From assembly GCA_018882795.1 (NCBI GenBank), contig VERJ01000003.1:1-64000 (forward strand): a DNA stretch of 64,000 nt, written 5' to 3'. The stretch is from Burkholderiaceae bacterium (GTDB lineage Bacteria; Pseudomonadota; Gammaproteobacteria; Burkholderiales; Burkholderiaceae_A). Positions 10,034 through 20,148 of the stretch are shown piece after piece (within the stretch, counting starts at the first letter, position 1; each line of letters starts with the position of its first letter). The notes beneath the pieces are model-generated. The model worked only from the letters and a program-made list of their open reading frames with translations. It ran no database searches and was not told the origin of the DNA. The translations under genes and the position numbers were made by a program.

Positions 10034-11946
10034 GCAGCACTCCTGTTGGATTTCCAGTTCAAAGGGCCCCCAAGAAAAGGGGCAAAGCCTGTGCCAAAAA
10101 TAATGCCGGCATCAGCCAGATCCGCATCCATCACCACACCATCACGCACCAGTGCCTCGGCCCGCTCCACCAGTGGTGTAATGAGGGACTCGGCCAATCC
10201 CGCCGGGATCGCGCTGGCCGCTGGTCGCCCAGCGATTTTTCCGTTGGTCCATTCATAAAAACCGCGGCCAGTCTTCTTGCCCAGGTGGCCTGCCTCGACG
10301 ATCTGCATCAGGCACTGGGGGGGCGCAACACCGCCGGAGAGCGTGCGGCCCGCGGCCACGGCGATATCCAGGCCCACGGTGTCTGCCAATTCAACGGGGC
10401 CCATCGGCATGCCAAAGGCCCGCATCGCGGCATCAATCGTGGACGGTGGATGGCCTGTATCCACGGCCCGCATCGCGGTGAGCATGTAGGGCGCCAGCAC
10501 CGCATTGACCAGAAAACCTGGCGCGCTTTTCACCGGTAGCGGCAGCTTATCAATGGAGCGCACAAAGGCCATGCCATCGGCTATGGCCTGCGCCTGCGCA
10601 CCCGGCGCCTCAATCACTTCCACTAAAGGCATCATGGCCACAGGATTGAAAAAGTGAATGCCGATGAAGCGGGAGGGATCGCGCAGCGCAGTGCGCAGAT
10701 CCTCGATGCGCAGGCTAGAAGTGTTGGTGGCGAGAATCGCATTGGGTTTGAGTTGCGGCTCAAGCACTTTGAGCAGGGCATGCTTGGCTTCAAGATTTTC
10801 ATAGATCGCCTCAATCACCACATCGGCATGCCGCACACCGGCACCAGTGGGATCCGGGATCAGCCGATCACGTGCAGCACGTTCCTTTAAGGGGTCGCGT
10901 AGCCTTTTGCCGAAGAGCTTTGCTGCACGCGCCAGTGCAGGGGCGATTTGCTCGGTGCTTTGATCTTGCAGTGTCACCGTGTAGCCACGCAAGGCACACC
11001 AGGCGGCGATATCACCACCCATGACACCTGCGCCCACCACATGCACATGCTGTGCTTTGAATGCGGATTCCTTGCCGAGCGATTTAAGCCGCTCCTGCAA
11101 GAAAAACACGCGTACAAGATTCTGAGTTGTGGATGAGCCCACGATGGCATCCAGCAACGTGGGATTGGCCAGAGCATTGCCATTTGCTTTTTGCCAGATG
11201 TCAATAATCGCGTAGGGCGCAGGATAGTGTTTGGGGCTGGCCTTTTTGGCGACCTGTTTTCTCGCCATGGCAGCGATGATCGGCCGTGCGATGGAGTGAT
11301 TCATCAGGCGGGCGAGTCCCGTGAGTTGCCGTGGTGGTTTGCCGGACCGCAGCAGGCCACGCGCGGAGTCTTTCATCACGCGCGGTGCCACCGCCAGATC
11401 CACCAGTCCCGCACGCCTGGCGCGCCGTGCATCCAGGGTCTTGCCTGTGAGCATCATGTTCAGTGCCGCCTGTGGGCCGATCACCTGGGGCAGACGCAGC
11501 ATGCCGCCCCATCCGGGCACGATGCCCAGCAGCACCTCCGGCAGGCCCATGCGCGTGCCAGAGTCATCAACGGCGATGCGATAGCGGCAGGCCAGCGAGA
11601 GCTCTAATCCACCGCCAAGACAAATGCCACGAATCAGCGCAAGCGTGGGATAGGGCACCGCCGCCAGACGATTGAAGAGATCCCAGCCACGGGCGATCAG
11701 CTCGCGGGCCTTTTCGGCTGAGTCAAGTTGTCTGAATTCCTCGATGTCTGCGCCCGCGATAAATCCAGAGGATTTCGCCGATTGAATGATCAGGCCCGCC
11801 GGAGCATGTTGATCGAATCGATTCAGGCATTCAGAGAATTCCGCAAGCACCTCGGCCGAAAGCTTATTCATGCTGGCCCCGGCCGTATCCAGGGAGAGCC
11901 AGGCGATGCCCTCAGTATCGACGGTGAGCTGCCAGTGTTTCATCAT
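10030..11946 (-). CDS. multifunctional fatty-acid oxidation protein, FadB/FadJ-type (ECH N-terminal, HAD C-terminal), compact 638 aa
   Basis: N-terminal crotonase GICLGGGLELSLACRYRIA; C-terminal VHVVGAGVMGGDIAAWCALRG and FIGIHFFNPVAMMPLVEVI. Confidence 0.92.
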   Translation of the reverse strand: MMKHWQLTVDTEGIAWLSLDTAGASMNKLSAEVLAEFSECLNRFDQHAPAGLIIQSAKSSGFIAGADIEEFRQLDSAEKARELIARGWDLFNRLAAVPYPTLALIRGICLGGGLELSLACRYRIAVDDSGTRMGLPEVLLGIVPGWGGMLRLPQVIGPQAALNMMLTGKTLDARRARRAGLVDLAVAPRVMKDSARGLLRSGKPPRQLTGLARLMNHSIARPIIAAMARKQVAKKASPKHYPAPYAIIDIWQKANGNALANPTLLDAIVGSSTTQNLVRVFFLQERLKSLGKESAFKAQHVHVVGAGVMGGDIAAWCALRGYTVTLQDQSTEQIAPALARAAKLFGKRLRDPLKERAARDRLIPDPTGAGVRHADVVIEAIYENLEAKHALLKVLEPQLKPNAILATNTSSLRIEDLRTALRDPSRFIGIHFFNPVAMMPLVEVIEAPGAQAQAIADGMAFVRSIDKLPLPVKSAPGFLVNAVLAPYMLTAMRAVDTGHPPSTIDAAMRAFGMPMGPVELADTVGLDIAVAAGRTLSGGVAPPQCLMQIVEAGHLGKKTGRGFYEWTNGKIAGRPAASAIPAGLAESLITPLVERAEALVRDGVVMDADLADAGIIFGTGFAPFLGGPLNWKSNRSAA

Positions 11947-13244
11947 GCGGCCTCCAGAAAAATCGCGCCGCCTTGGCCACCGCCAATACAGATTGCGGCC
12001 ATGCCGCGTCGCTTGCCTTCAAGTTGCAGTGCGCGCGCCAGGTGCAGGGTGATGCGCGCGCCGGAGGCACCAACAGGATGCCCGATGGCGATTGCACCAC
12101 CGTGGATGTTCAGTCTGTTTTCATCGAGTGCGCCCCAGGTCTGGCCACCATTGATCTGCGACAGTGCGGTCTTACAGTAGTCGGCATCCTGCATGGCGCG
12201 GTTGCAGGCAATGACCTGGGCAGCAAAGGCCTCGTTGATTTCCCACAGATCCAGGTCATTGATGCCTAGGCCATGGCGTTGAAGAATTGGCAGGGCGGCA
12301 TGCACTGGGCCAAGCCCCATCTCTGCAGGGTCCAGGCCCGCCCACTGCAGATCCACAATACGCGCGATCGGTTTGAGTCCATGGGTCTGCACTGCACGCT
12401 CAGAGGCCAGCAGGCACCAGGCAGCGCCATCGGTGACTTGGGAGCTATTGCCGGCGGTGATGTTGCCATAGGGCTTATCGAAAACGGGCCGCAGTTTTGC
12501 CAGGTTCTCCAGCGACGAGTCTTCACGCACGCCGTCATCGTGATTGGCGATGGCGCCCTTCGCATCCACAAGCGGCACGATTTCATCAAATGCGGCTGTT
12601 GTTCGTGCGGCAGTCGCGCGCTGATGGCTACGCACGGAGAACGCATCCATGTCTTTTCGCGTGATGCCGAATCGATAGGCGAGATTTTCTGCAGTCTGGC
12701 CCATCGAGAGCCCCACCACGGGATCGGTGAGCCCCCGTAGCAGTGCGATCACGGGTCGAAAAAGCTCTGTGGGCTTGAGCCTTGCGAAATGCTGAAGTTT
12801 TGCTGTTGCTGTTTTCTTGGTGGCCATCTCGGCAAACCAGCGCACCATGGCATCGGAATACAAGAGTGGTGTGCGAGAGAGTGCATCCACCCCACCCGCC
12901 AGCACCAGGTCGGATCTGCCCGATACGATGTTGATCAGTGCGGAATCAATGGCCTGAAGGCCTGAGGCGCAGTTGCGCATGACGGTCCAGCCGGGCACAC
13001 CATGGCCGCAGCCCATGCGCAGGGCGACCACGCGGCCGATATTGACTTCATCGGGTGCGGGTGCTGCGCAGCCCAGAATGACTTCATCAAGATCCTGTGG
13101 CGAGAAGGGCTGGCGCAGCAGCAGCGTGCGGCCTGCCTGGGTGGCAAGATCAGAGGCGCTAAACGGTCCCGGGCCGCCGCGGGCCTTGAGAAAAGGCGTG
13201 CGGGCGCCGTCTACCAGGTAGACGGGAGACTTGAGGCCGCCCAT
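11943..13244 (-). CDS. fadI: acetyl-CoA C-acyltransferase (FadI-type thiolase)
   Basis: MRNCASGLQAIDSALINIVSGRSDLVLAGGVDALSR; NIHGGAIAIGHPVGASGARI. Confidence 0.9.
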   Translation of the reverse strand: MGGLKSPVYLVDGARTPFLKARGGPGPFSASDLATQAGRTLLLRQPFSPQDLDEVILGCAAPAPDEVNIGRVVALRMGCGHGVPGWTVMRNCASGLQAIDSALINIVSGRSDLVLAGGVDALSRTPLLYSDAMVRWFAEMATKKTATAKLQHFARLKPTELFRPVIALLRGLTDPVVGLSMGQTAENLAYRFGITRKDMDAFSVRSHQRATAARTTAAFDEIVPLVDAKGAIANHDDGVREDSSLENLAKLRPVFDKPYGNITAGNSSQVTDGAAWCLLASERAVQTHGLKPIARIVDLQWAGLDPAEMGLGPVHAALPILQRHGLGINDLDLWEINEAFAAQVIACNRAMQDADYCKTALSQINGGQTWGALDENRLNIHGGAIAIGHPVGASGARITLHLARALQLEGKRRGMAAICIGGGQGGAIFLEAA

Positions 13245-15604
13245 TACGCTGCCCGCAGCCGTGATTCCGCATCTGATCCATCGGCATGCTGCCCGCTGGC
13301 TTTTGCGTGAATCTCAAAGGGAAAGTCATCCACATGAATCACGCGGTCACGCAGTTCATCGCGCCGTTTGATTACCGTCAATTCCTCTTGGCTAATCACA
13401 CCGCGTTGCGCGGCCAGACCGCTGATATCTCGGCTGTTGGCCAATGGTTCATTTTTAAAGACACCCTGCTTTTCTGCCGCCCGGATCTTGGCATCGATGG
13501 GCTCGGCAGCAATCACTGCGGCCAAGGCATGCTCGATCACACCCACTGGATCGTGTTCGCTGTCATGGATAAAGCAGATGGGTGTCAGGCGATTGCGGGC
13601 TTCCCCGGGGTTGGAGAGCAGTTGAGCGATGCGATGGCCAAGCTGATCGGATGGGCTCTTGCCCGGCAGGCCCCAGGGGAAAAGCAATCCTTTCAACACA
13701 CGGCCCAGCAGTGCATTGGGGAAATTATTAAATACACCATCTAAAGCAGTGTGAATTTTATTGAGGCAGTCTTCGATACACCAACGGGCCAGGTCAGCAT
13801 CTTCGCGAATGCGGCCCTCCATTTCATAACGCTTGATCACACAGCTGGCCAAAAACATCAGGGCAAGAATGTCACCGAGACGGGCAGAGAGTTTTTCCTT
13901 GCGCTTCAGGCTGCCACCCAGCATCAGCATGCTGATGTCTGCCAAGAAGGCATAGGCAGTTGACAGTCGGTTGATTTGCCGCGCATAGCCGCGCATCTCC
14001 ACAGATACGCTTGCGCCGGGGCCTGCAAACTTCGCACCGCTCAGCCCATGGAAGACCGATCGCAGGCCGTTGCCCAGGGTGTAGCGGATATGGCCCCAGA
14101 AGGCAGCATCAAAAGACTGTAACCCCTTGGCACGATCTGGGTCTTGGGCGGCCTGCATCTCGGCAAGCAGAAAGGGGTGGCAGCGGATAGCGCCCTGACC
14201 AAAAAGAATCAGGCTGCGTGTCAGGATATTTGCGCCTTCTACGGTGATGCCAATCGGCATTTGTTGATAGGCCAGACCCATAATGTTCGATGGCCCCAGG
14301 CAGATGCCCTTGCCACCCAATACATCCATGCTGTCGGTCACGACCTGCCGCGCCCGCTCGGTCACGTGGTATTTCGCAATCGCAGAGACCACCGATGGAC
14401 GCTGGCCCAAGTCGATGGCCGCCGCCGAGAGCGTGCGTACGGCTTCGTTCATATAGGTATTGCCTGCCACGCGTGCGAGGGCTTCTTCGATGCCTTCGAA
14501 TCGCGAGATCGGTGTTTTGAATTGATTGCGGATGCGCGCATAGCCGCCCGCGACCCGTGCTGCGAGCTGTGAGAGTCCTGCGTTGGCCGAAGGCAGTGAG
14601 ATCGCCCGGCCTGCAGAGAGGCACTCCATCAGCATGCGCCATCCCTGGCCCGCCATGGCAGGACCACCAATGATGAAGTCCAGTGGCATGAAGACATCAT
14701 CACCCTGGGTGGGCCCGTTCATGAAGTAGGTGTTCATGGGGATGTGCCTGCGACCAATCTGTACACCCGGATGGTCATGTGGCACGAGCGCGCAGGTGAT
14801 GCCCAGATCTTTGGTCTTACCCAAGAGGCCATCGGGGTCGTAGAGACGAAATGCCAGGCCCAGGATTGTGCAGACTGGCGCCAGGGTGATATAGCGCTTA
14901 TTCCAGGTCACCCGCATGCCGAGTGTCTCTTTGCCCTGCCACATCTGTTTGCACACGATGCCGTAGTCGGGGATCGAGGCCGCATCTGATCCTGCCCAGG
15001 GGCTGGTCAGGGCAAACGCGGGAATTTCCTCACCACGTGCCAGGCGCGGCAAATAATGATCTTTTTGTGCTTCGGTGCCGTAGTGCAGCAGCAACTCTGC
15101 CGGCCCAAGGGAGTTGGGCACCATCACGGAAATCGCAAGTGGCGAGGAGCGGGTGGAGAGTTTCGCTACCACTTGCGAGTGGGCATAGGCCGAGAATCCT
15201 TTGCCACCGTAGGACTTGGGAATGATCATGCCCAGAAAGCCCTTCTGCTTGATGTAATCCCAAACGGCCTGGGGCATGTCGTGATCTTCGAAATTGATTT
15301 TCCATTCGTTGACCATGCGGCAGGCTTCTTCCACTTCGTTGTCAACGAAGGATTGTTCCTCTTGCGTAAGGGAGGGCCGCGCGATCGCCTGCAGTTTTTT
15401 CCAGTCGGGTGCGCCGCGAAAGAGATCGGCCTCCCACCAGACAGTGCCGGCTTCCAGCGCTGCTTTTTCTGTGTCGGACATGGCCGGAAGTGAGCGGCGG
15501 AATCCCTTCAGGATGGGCGCGGTCAGCAATGGCTGTCGCAATGCGGGAATAACGAGGATCAGGCCGAATGCGGCGATGACGATAAGAATAAGGAGGCTGA
15601 GCAT
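13244..15604 (-). CDS. fadE: acyl-CoA dehydrogenase
   Basis: FadE-like: KGFLGMIIPKSYGGKGFSAYAHSQVVAKLSTRSSPLAISVMVPNSLGPAELLLHYGTEAQKDHYLPRLARGEEIPAFALTSPWAGSDA; start at MLSLLILIV (15604). Confidence 0.93.
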   Translation of the reverse strand: MLSLLILIVIAAFGLILVIPALRQPLLTAPILKGFRRSLPAMSDTEKAALEAGTVWWEADLFRGAPDWKKLQAIARPSLTQEEQSFVDNEVEEACRMVNEWKINFEDHDMPQAVWDYIKQKGFLGMIIPKSYGGKGFSAYAHSQVVAKLSTRSSPLAISVMVPNSLGPAELLLHYGTEAQKDHYLPRLARGEEIPAFALTSPWAGSDAASIPDYGIVCKQMWQGKETLGMRVTWNKRYITLAPVCTILGLAFRLYDPDGLLGKTKDLGITCALVPHDHPGVQIGRRHIPMNTYFMNGPTQGDDVFMPLDFIIGGPAMAGQGWRMLMECLSAGRAISLPSANAGLSQLAARVAGGYARIRNQFKTPISRFEGIEEALARVAGNTYMNEAVRTLSAAAIDLGQRPSVVSAIAKYHVTERARQVVTDSMDVLGGKGICLGPSNIMGLAYQQMPIGITVEGANILTRSLILFGQGAIRCHPFLLAEMQAAQDPDRAKGLQSFDAAFWGHIRYTLGNGLRSVFHGLSGAKFAGPGASVSVEMRGYARQINRLSTAYAFLADISMLMLGGSLKRKEKLSARLGDILALMFLASCVIKRYEMEGRIREDADLARWCIEDCLNKIHTALDGVFNNFPNALLGRVLKGLLFPWGLPGKSPSDQLGHRIAQLLSNPGEARNRLTPICFIHDSEHDPVGVIEHALAAVIAAEPIDAKIRAAEKQGVFKNEPLANSRDISGLAAQRGVISQEELTVIKRRDELRDRVIHVDDFPFEIHAKASGQHADGSDAESRLRAA

Positions 15605-15703
15605 AGTGGATTCAGTATGATGCGAGGGATCACAGCAATTAGACCCGGGACAAGAAAAATTTGCAAGATTGCGCCCGCTGGTAAAGACCCTGAAAGGAAA
15701 CCT

Positions 15704-16660
15704 GTGCCACTGCCCCAAGCCCTTGCAGCACTTCGCATGCCCTTGATTGGCGCACCGCTATTTATCGTTTCCAACCCCGACCTCGTGATTGCCCAGTGTC
15801 GCGCAGGCATCGTGGGTTCTTTCCCTGCGTTAAATGCACGCGAGCCGGGTGAGTTGGCGGCCTGGCTGGAGCGTATTGAGGCGGCCCTGGCTGAACCCCA
15901 GCCTGCCGGATGCCCTTATCCCGTGGCCCCCTTTGCAGTCAATCAGATCGTCCATCCCTCCAATCCGCGTCTTGCCCAGGATATCGAGACCGCGGTGCGT
16001 TACAAGGTGCCGATCATGATCACCAGCCTGCATGCGCCCAAGCCCGTGGTGGAGGCTGCGAAGACCTACGGTGGCCTAGTGTTTCACGATGTCATCAGTA
16101 TCCGGCACGCCGAGAAAGCGATCGAGGCGGGTGTTGATGGACTGATTCTGGTCACGGCGGGCGCTGGCGGCCATGCAGGTCCATTGAATCCTTTTGCCTT
16201 TATTGAAGAGGTGCGGCGGATCTATTCGGGCACGATCATTCTCTCCGGGGCGATGAGCCGGGGCCATCATATTCTTGCGGCCCAGGCGATGGGCGCGGAT
16301 CTGGCCTATATGGGCACGCGCTTTGTCGCTTGCGCGGAGGCGCGTGCGGTGCCCGACTACAAGCAGATGGTGGTGGATTCTGGTGCCGAGGACATCGTGG
16401 GTTCGAGCAGCTTCACCGGGGTCTATGGCAACTATTTGCGCGGCAGTATTGTGCGGGCAGGATTGAATCCTGATGAACTGGTGCAGTCTGAGAAATCCAA
16501 GGTGGACTTCGCCAGCCTGCAGAAGAATGCAGGCCAGAAGGCCTGGAAAGACATCTGGGGCGCCGGACAGAGTGTGGCTGGGATTGATGCCGTGCTGCCG
16601 ACGGCCCAGATTGTGGATCAGCTGGAGCGCGAATACCTCGAAGCGCGCCAGCGGATATAG
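15704..16660 (+). CDS. nitronate monooxygenase family flavoprotein
   Basis: MPLIGAPLFIVSNPDLVIAQCRAGIVGSFPALNAR; GAGGHAGPLNPFAF; AQAMGADLAYMGTRFVA. GTG start at 15704 preceded by gaaagga; ORF extends back to 15617. Confidence 0.88.
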   Translation: MPLPQALAALRMPLIGAPLFIVSNPDLVIAQCRAGIVGSFPALNAREPGELAAWLERIEAALAEPQPAGCPYPVAPFAVNQIVHPSNPRLAQDIETAVRYKVPIMITSLHAPKPVVEAAKTYGGLVFHDVISIRHAEKAIEAGVDGLILVTAGAGGHAGPLNPFAFIEEVRRIYSGTIILSGAMSRGHHILAAQAMGADLAYMGTRFVACAEARAVPDYKQMVVDSGAEDIVGSSSFTGVYGNYLRGSIVRAGLNPDELVQSEKSKVDFASLQKNAGQKAWKDIWGAGQSVAGIDAVLPTAQIVDQLEREYLEARQRI

Positions 16661-16669
16661 GCCAGGGTC

Positions 16670-18019
16670 TTAGACGACACCCTGGGCCAGCATGGCATCG
16701 GCGACTTTCACAAAGCCAGCCACGTTGGCGCCTGTCACATAGCTGAAGGAGCCATCCGGATTTCTGCCGTGTGTTAGGCAGGCTTCGTGGATGCTGCGCA
16801 TGATGCCGTGCAGTCGGGTGTCGACTTCTTCCCGGGTCCAGGAAGTGCGCATGGCATTTTGTGACATCTCCAGCCCCGAGGTGGCCACGCCACCGGCATT
16901 GCTGGCTTTACCCGGCGCATACAGCACACCGGCTTTTTCGAACACATTGATGGCGTCAATCGTGGTGGGCATGTTGGCGCCCTCGGCAACACAGATCACG
17001 CCGTTTTTCACCAACACTTCGGCATCGGCCCTGTGTAATTCGTTTTGTGTGGCACACGGTAAGGCGACATCCACCTTGACATGCCAGGGAGTCGCGGCTT
17101 CAACGAATTTCACGCCGCTGACTTTCTTGGCGTAGTCACTCACGCGGCCGTACTGGTTATTCTTGATGTCCATCAGGATGGCGAGTTTTTCTTTGGTGAA
17201 GCCCGCCTCGTCGATGATGGTGCCTGCCGAATCCGACATGGTGATGACCTTGGCGCCAAATTCCATCGCTTTTTCGGTCGCGTATTGGGCCACATTGCCC
17301 GAGCCCGAGACGCTTACACGCAGACCATCGAAGGAGCGTTGTTTTTGCTTCAGCATTTCGTGCGCGAAGTAGACAGTACCGTAGCCGGTGGACTCGGGCC
17401 GAATGAGTGATCCGCCAAAGCTGAGGCCCTTGCCAGTAAAGACGCAGTCCGAGCGGTTGCTAAGTTTTTTCATCATGCCGGCCATGAAGCCAACTTCGCG
17501 GCCACCCACACCGATATCGCCTGCGGGCACATCGGTATCAGCGCCGACATGGCGGAAGAGCTCGCTGATGAAGGCCTGACAAAAGCGCATGATCTCGCCG
17601 GTGCTTTTGCCTTTGGGGTCGAAATCCGAGCCGCCTTTGCCACCGCCCATGGGCAGTGTGGTGAGCGCGTTTTTGAATGTCTGTTCGAAGGCCAGGAATT
17701 TCAGAATGGAGAGGTTCACCGAGGGGTGAAAGCGCAGGCCACCTTTGTAAGGGCCGATTGCGGAGCTGTGTTGGATGCGATAGCCGCGGTTGACTTGTAC
17801 TTGGCCATGGTCATCGACCCAGGAAACACGGAAGGTGATGACCCGCTCAGGCTCTACGAGCCGCTCTAGCACCGCCTGTTCCGCATAGCGTGGATTATTT
17901 TCAATGAAGGGCCACAGGGTGAGGAAGACTTCGGTTGCGGCCTGGAGAAATTCGGGCTGATTGGGGTTGCGATTGGCAACGGACTGAAGGAAATCTTGTG
18001 CGTTTTTATAGTTAGACAT
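16670..18019 (-). CDS. gdhA: NADP-specific glutamate dehydrogenase
   Basis: YKGGLRFHPSVNLSILKFLAFEQTFKNALTTLPMGGGKGGSDFDPKGKS; 449 aa. Confidence 0.97.
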   Translation of the reverse strand: MSNYKNAQDFLQSVANRNPNQPEFLQAATEVFLTLWPFIENNPRYAEQAVLERLVEPERVITFRVSWVDDHGQVQVNRGYRIQHSSAIGPYKGGLRFHPSVNLSILKFLAFEQTFKNALTTLPMGGGKGGSDFDPKGKSTGEIMRFCQAFISELFRHVGADTDVPAGDIGVGGREVGFMAGMMKKLSNRSDCVFTGKGLSFGGSLIRPESTGYGTVYFAHEMLKQKQRSFDGLRVSVSGSGNVAQYATEKAMEFGAKVITMSDSAGTIIDEAGFTKEKLAILMDIKNNQYGRVSDYAKKVSGVKFVEAATPWHVKVDVALPCATQNELHRADAEVLVKNGVICVAEGANMPTTIDAINVFEKAGVLYAPGKASNAGGVATSGLEMSQNAMRTSWTREEVDTRLHGIMRSIHEACLTHGRNPDGSFSYVTGANVAGFVKVADAMLAQGVV

Positions 18020-18194
18020 GATGTGAACAGGTGGTTAAAAGTTGACTCAGTGCTGAGCCGGCGAGCGATTTTTGCACTTTTTTTGAGCGAATCTGGACTG
18101 CAGCGGCACTTTTTTTGTGCAGGGTGACTTAGATCAGCACCGATGGCGGGCGGGTACCTGAATACCTGCACCTTAATGGTGCAAATGGCGCGAT

Positions 18195-19106
18195 TCAGTG
18201 ATTGTCTCGGGCGGCACTGCCCAGCTCTGGCTGCAGGGTGGCATGGTCAATACCATGTCGCTCGCGTAGCATCGTTTGCAGGGCCGCCAGGCCTGTCGGC
18301 CAAGATTGCAGATCGTTCACCACCAGGTGGGCGGTGAGTGTGATGTGACCGGGGGAGGTCTCCCAGATGTGAAGGTTGTGCACATGTTCGACAGGTGCGA
18401 TGCCACGCATGTCGCTGGCGACTTGCTGGAAACTCACCGATTCAGGTACATGTTCCATCAGGATGCGATAGGAACTCCTCAGCAAGGCCCAAGTGGATTT
18501 CAGAATCAACAGGCAGACGAAAATCGACAGGATCGGATCAATCGGTGTCCACCCCGTGAAGTGAATCACCAGTCCCGAGGCCAGCGCGGCAAGCGATCCC
18601 AGCAGATCGCCCAACACATGCACCAGCGCGGCTTTGGTGTTCAGGCTCTCCTGATCACGCGAGAGCACCCAGGCCACCAGAATATTTACGATCAATCCCA
18701 GCACGGCCACCACGATCACCGTATCGCCCGCAATGGGGTGGGGCGAGGTGAACCGGTCGATCGCCTCAATACTGATCCAGAGTGCCAGGCCCAGCATAGC
18801 CAGTGAATTCACAAATGCCGCAAGTGCCTCAATGCGGCCATGGCCATAGGAGCTGGTCTCGGTGGGTGGCTTCTTGGCGATCCACTGAGCGACGAGTGCC
18901 AGAAATAGTGCTGTGGAATCCGTGACCATATGCCCCGCATCGGCCATCAGTGCAATCGAGCCAGAGATCAGTGCGGCGATGAATTCGGCGGCAGCAAATC
19001 CGAGCGTCAGCAGTACCGCCAGGCCAAGCGCCTTGTAGCCCACGCGCTCCCGCGCATGACCGAAGGAGGCATCAAAGGCATCGTGGTGGTGGAGATCGTG
19101 GGGCAT
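18195..19106 (-). CDS. cation diffusion facilitator family transporter (CzcD-like)
   Basis: ALMADAGHMVTDSTALFLALVAQWIAKKP; His-rich N-terminus MPHDLHHHD; C-terminal HNLHIWETSPGHITLTAHLVV. Confidence 0.93.
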   Translation of the reverse strand: MPHDLHHHDAFDASFGHARERVGYKALGLAVLLTLGFAAAEFIAALISGSIALMADAGHMVTDSTALFLALVAQWIAKKPPTETSSYGHGRIEALAAFVNSLAMLGLALWISIEAIDRFTSPHPIAGDTVIVVAVLGLIVNILVAWVLSRDQESLNTKAALVHVLGDLLGSLAALASGLVIHFTGWTPIDPILSIFVCLLILKSTWALLRSSYRILMEHVPESVSFQQVASDMRGIAPVEHVHNLHIWETSPGHITLTAHLVVNDLQSWPTGLAALQTMLRERHGIDHATLQPELGSAARDNH

Positions 19107-19116
19107 GGCCGATGCT

Positions 19117-20028
19117 TTAATCGTTTAGCGTTGCGAGCGCGTCATAGACGGTGGGATAGCGTAAACGGTCAACGAGTTCGCTTTTGATTCGTGTCGTTCT
19201 CACGCGTCGCGATTCACTCAGAAAACTCATCATCATCGGATTGATCTGGCCTGTTTTTCCAAGGGCCAGCATGTCCTCGCGCGAGATGCGTGGCGGCCGC
19301 GGCAGGCCGGTGGCGTCGGCCACCGCATCAAAGTAGTCTGCCATTTTCATCCCGGTCTCATCCACGGCATTGATGACGCGGCCGGGGTGGCCACGAAACA
19401 ACGCGACCCAGGATAGCCGCGCCAGATCTTCCGCGTGAATGTGATTGGTGTAGACATCGTCTTCTTCTCGCAGTGCAGGCTGCCGTGCGGCGAGCCGTGC
19501 GGTCGGTAGCCGATCTTGCGCATAGATGCCGGGCGCGCGTAGCACGCAGGCACCCAGTGGCCTCAGTGCCTGCTCTGCGCTGACGCGTCGGCGCGAGCGT
19601 GGCTGGCACGCCCTGCAGGGGCTGACTTCCGTGACCACACCGCCCTGGGTGTCGCCATAAACACCCGTGGTGCTGATGTAAACGAGCGGAATCCGACGAT
19701 GGCCTGCGCGAAGCATGGCGACAAATCGCTGCATCCGGAGATCGCGCGAAGGATGAGAATCGGATGGCGGCACAAAGATGATGGCAGCATCAGCGATTCG
19801 GGCCGTGCGCCGGCTTTTGTCGGCCTGATCCAGATTCCAGTTCAGCCTTTGGATTGATCTGTGTTGATTTGCAAATGTGCTGAGGCTTGGATTGCGGCCG
19901 ATAGCGAAAAAACGTGGCCCGTCTGATGCGCCAGGGGCTGTTTGTCGCTGGGCAAGGAGGCGGCCAGCGACATCGCCAAATCCAATCAATGCGATGCGGA
20001 GCCTGCGGAATTGCCGAGGGGGAATCAT
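19117..20028 (-). CDS. NAD-dependent epimerase/dehydratase (SDR, YeeZ-like)
   Basis: IALIGFGDVAGRLLAQR; VYISTTGVYGDTQGGVVTE; LRAPGIYAQDRLP; HIHAEDLARLSW. Confidence 0.85.
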   Translation of the reverse strand: MIPPRQFRRLRIALIGFGDVAGRLLAQRQTAPGASDGPRFFAIGRNPSLSTFANQHRSIQRLNWNLDQADKSRRTARIADAAIIFVPPSDSHPSRDLRMQRFVAMLRAGHRRIPLVYISTTGVYGDTQGGVVTEVSPCRACQPRSRRRVSAEQALRPLGACVLRAPGIYAQDRLPTARLAARQPALREEDDVYTNHIHAEDLARLSWVALFRGHPGRVINAVDETGMKMADYFDAVADATGLPRPPRISREDMLALGKTGQINPMMMSFLSESRRVRTTRIKSELVDRLRYPTVYDALATLND

Positions 20029-20062
20029 GAAGCCACTTTACTGTGAGTTGTGCCGCAGGAAA

Positions 20063-20094
20063 CAAAAAAGCCCTTGAAAATATTCAAGGGCTTT
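20063..20094 (-). terminator. Rho-independent terminator downstream of the cytochrome c gene
   Basis: Perfect 12-bp inverted repeat AAAGCCCTTGAA-aata-TTCAAGGGCTTT; on the minus strand it continues into a T-run (CTTTTTTG). Confidence 0.85.
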
Positions 20095-20148
20095 GGGCAA
20101 CGGGTGGTGGAGGCGGGCAGAAACCCGCTCAACCACCACGGACGACCA

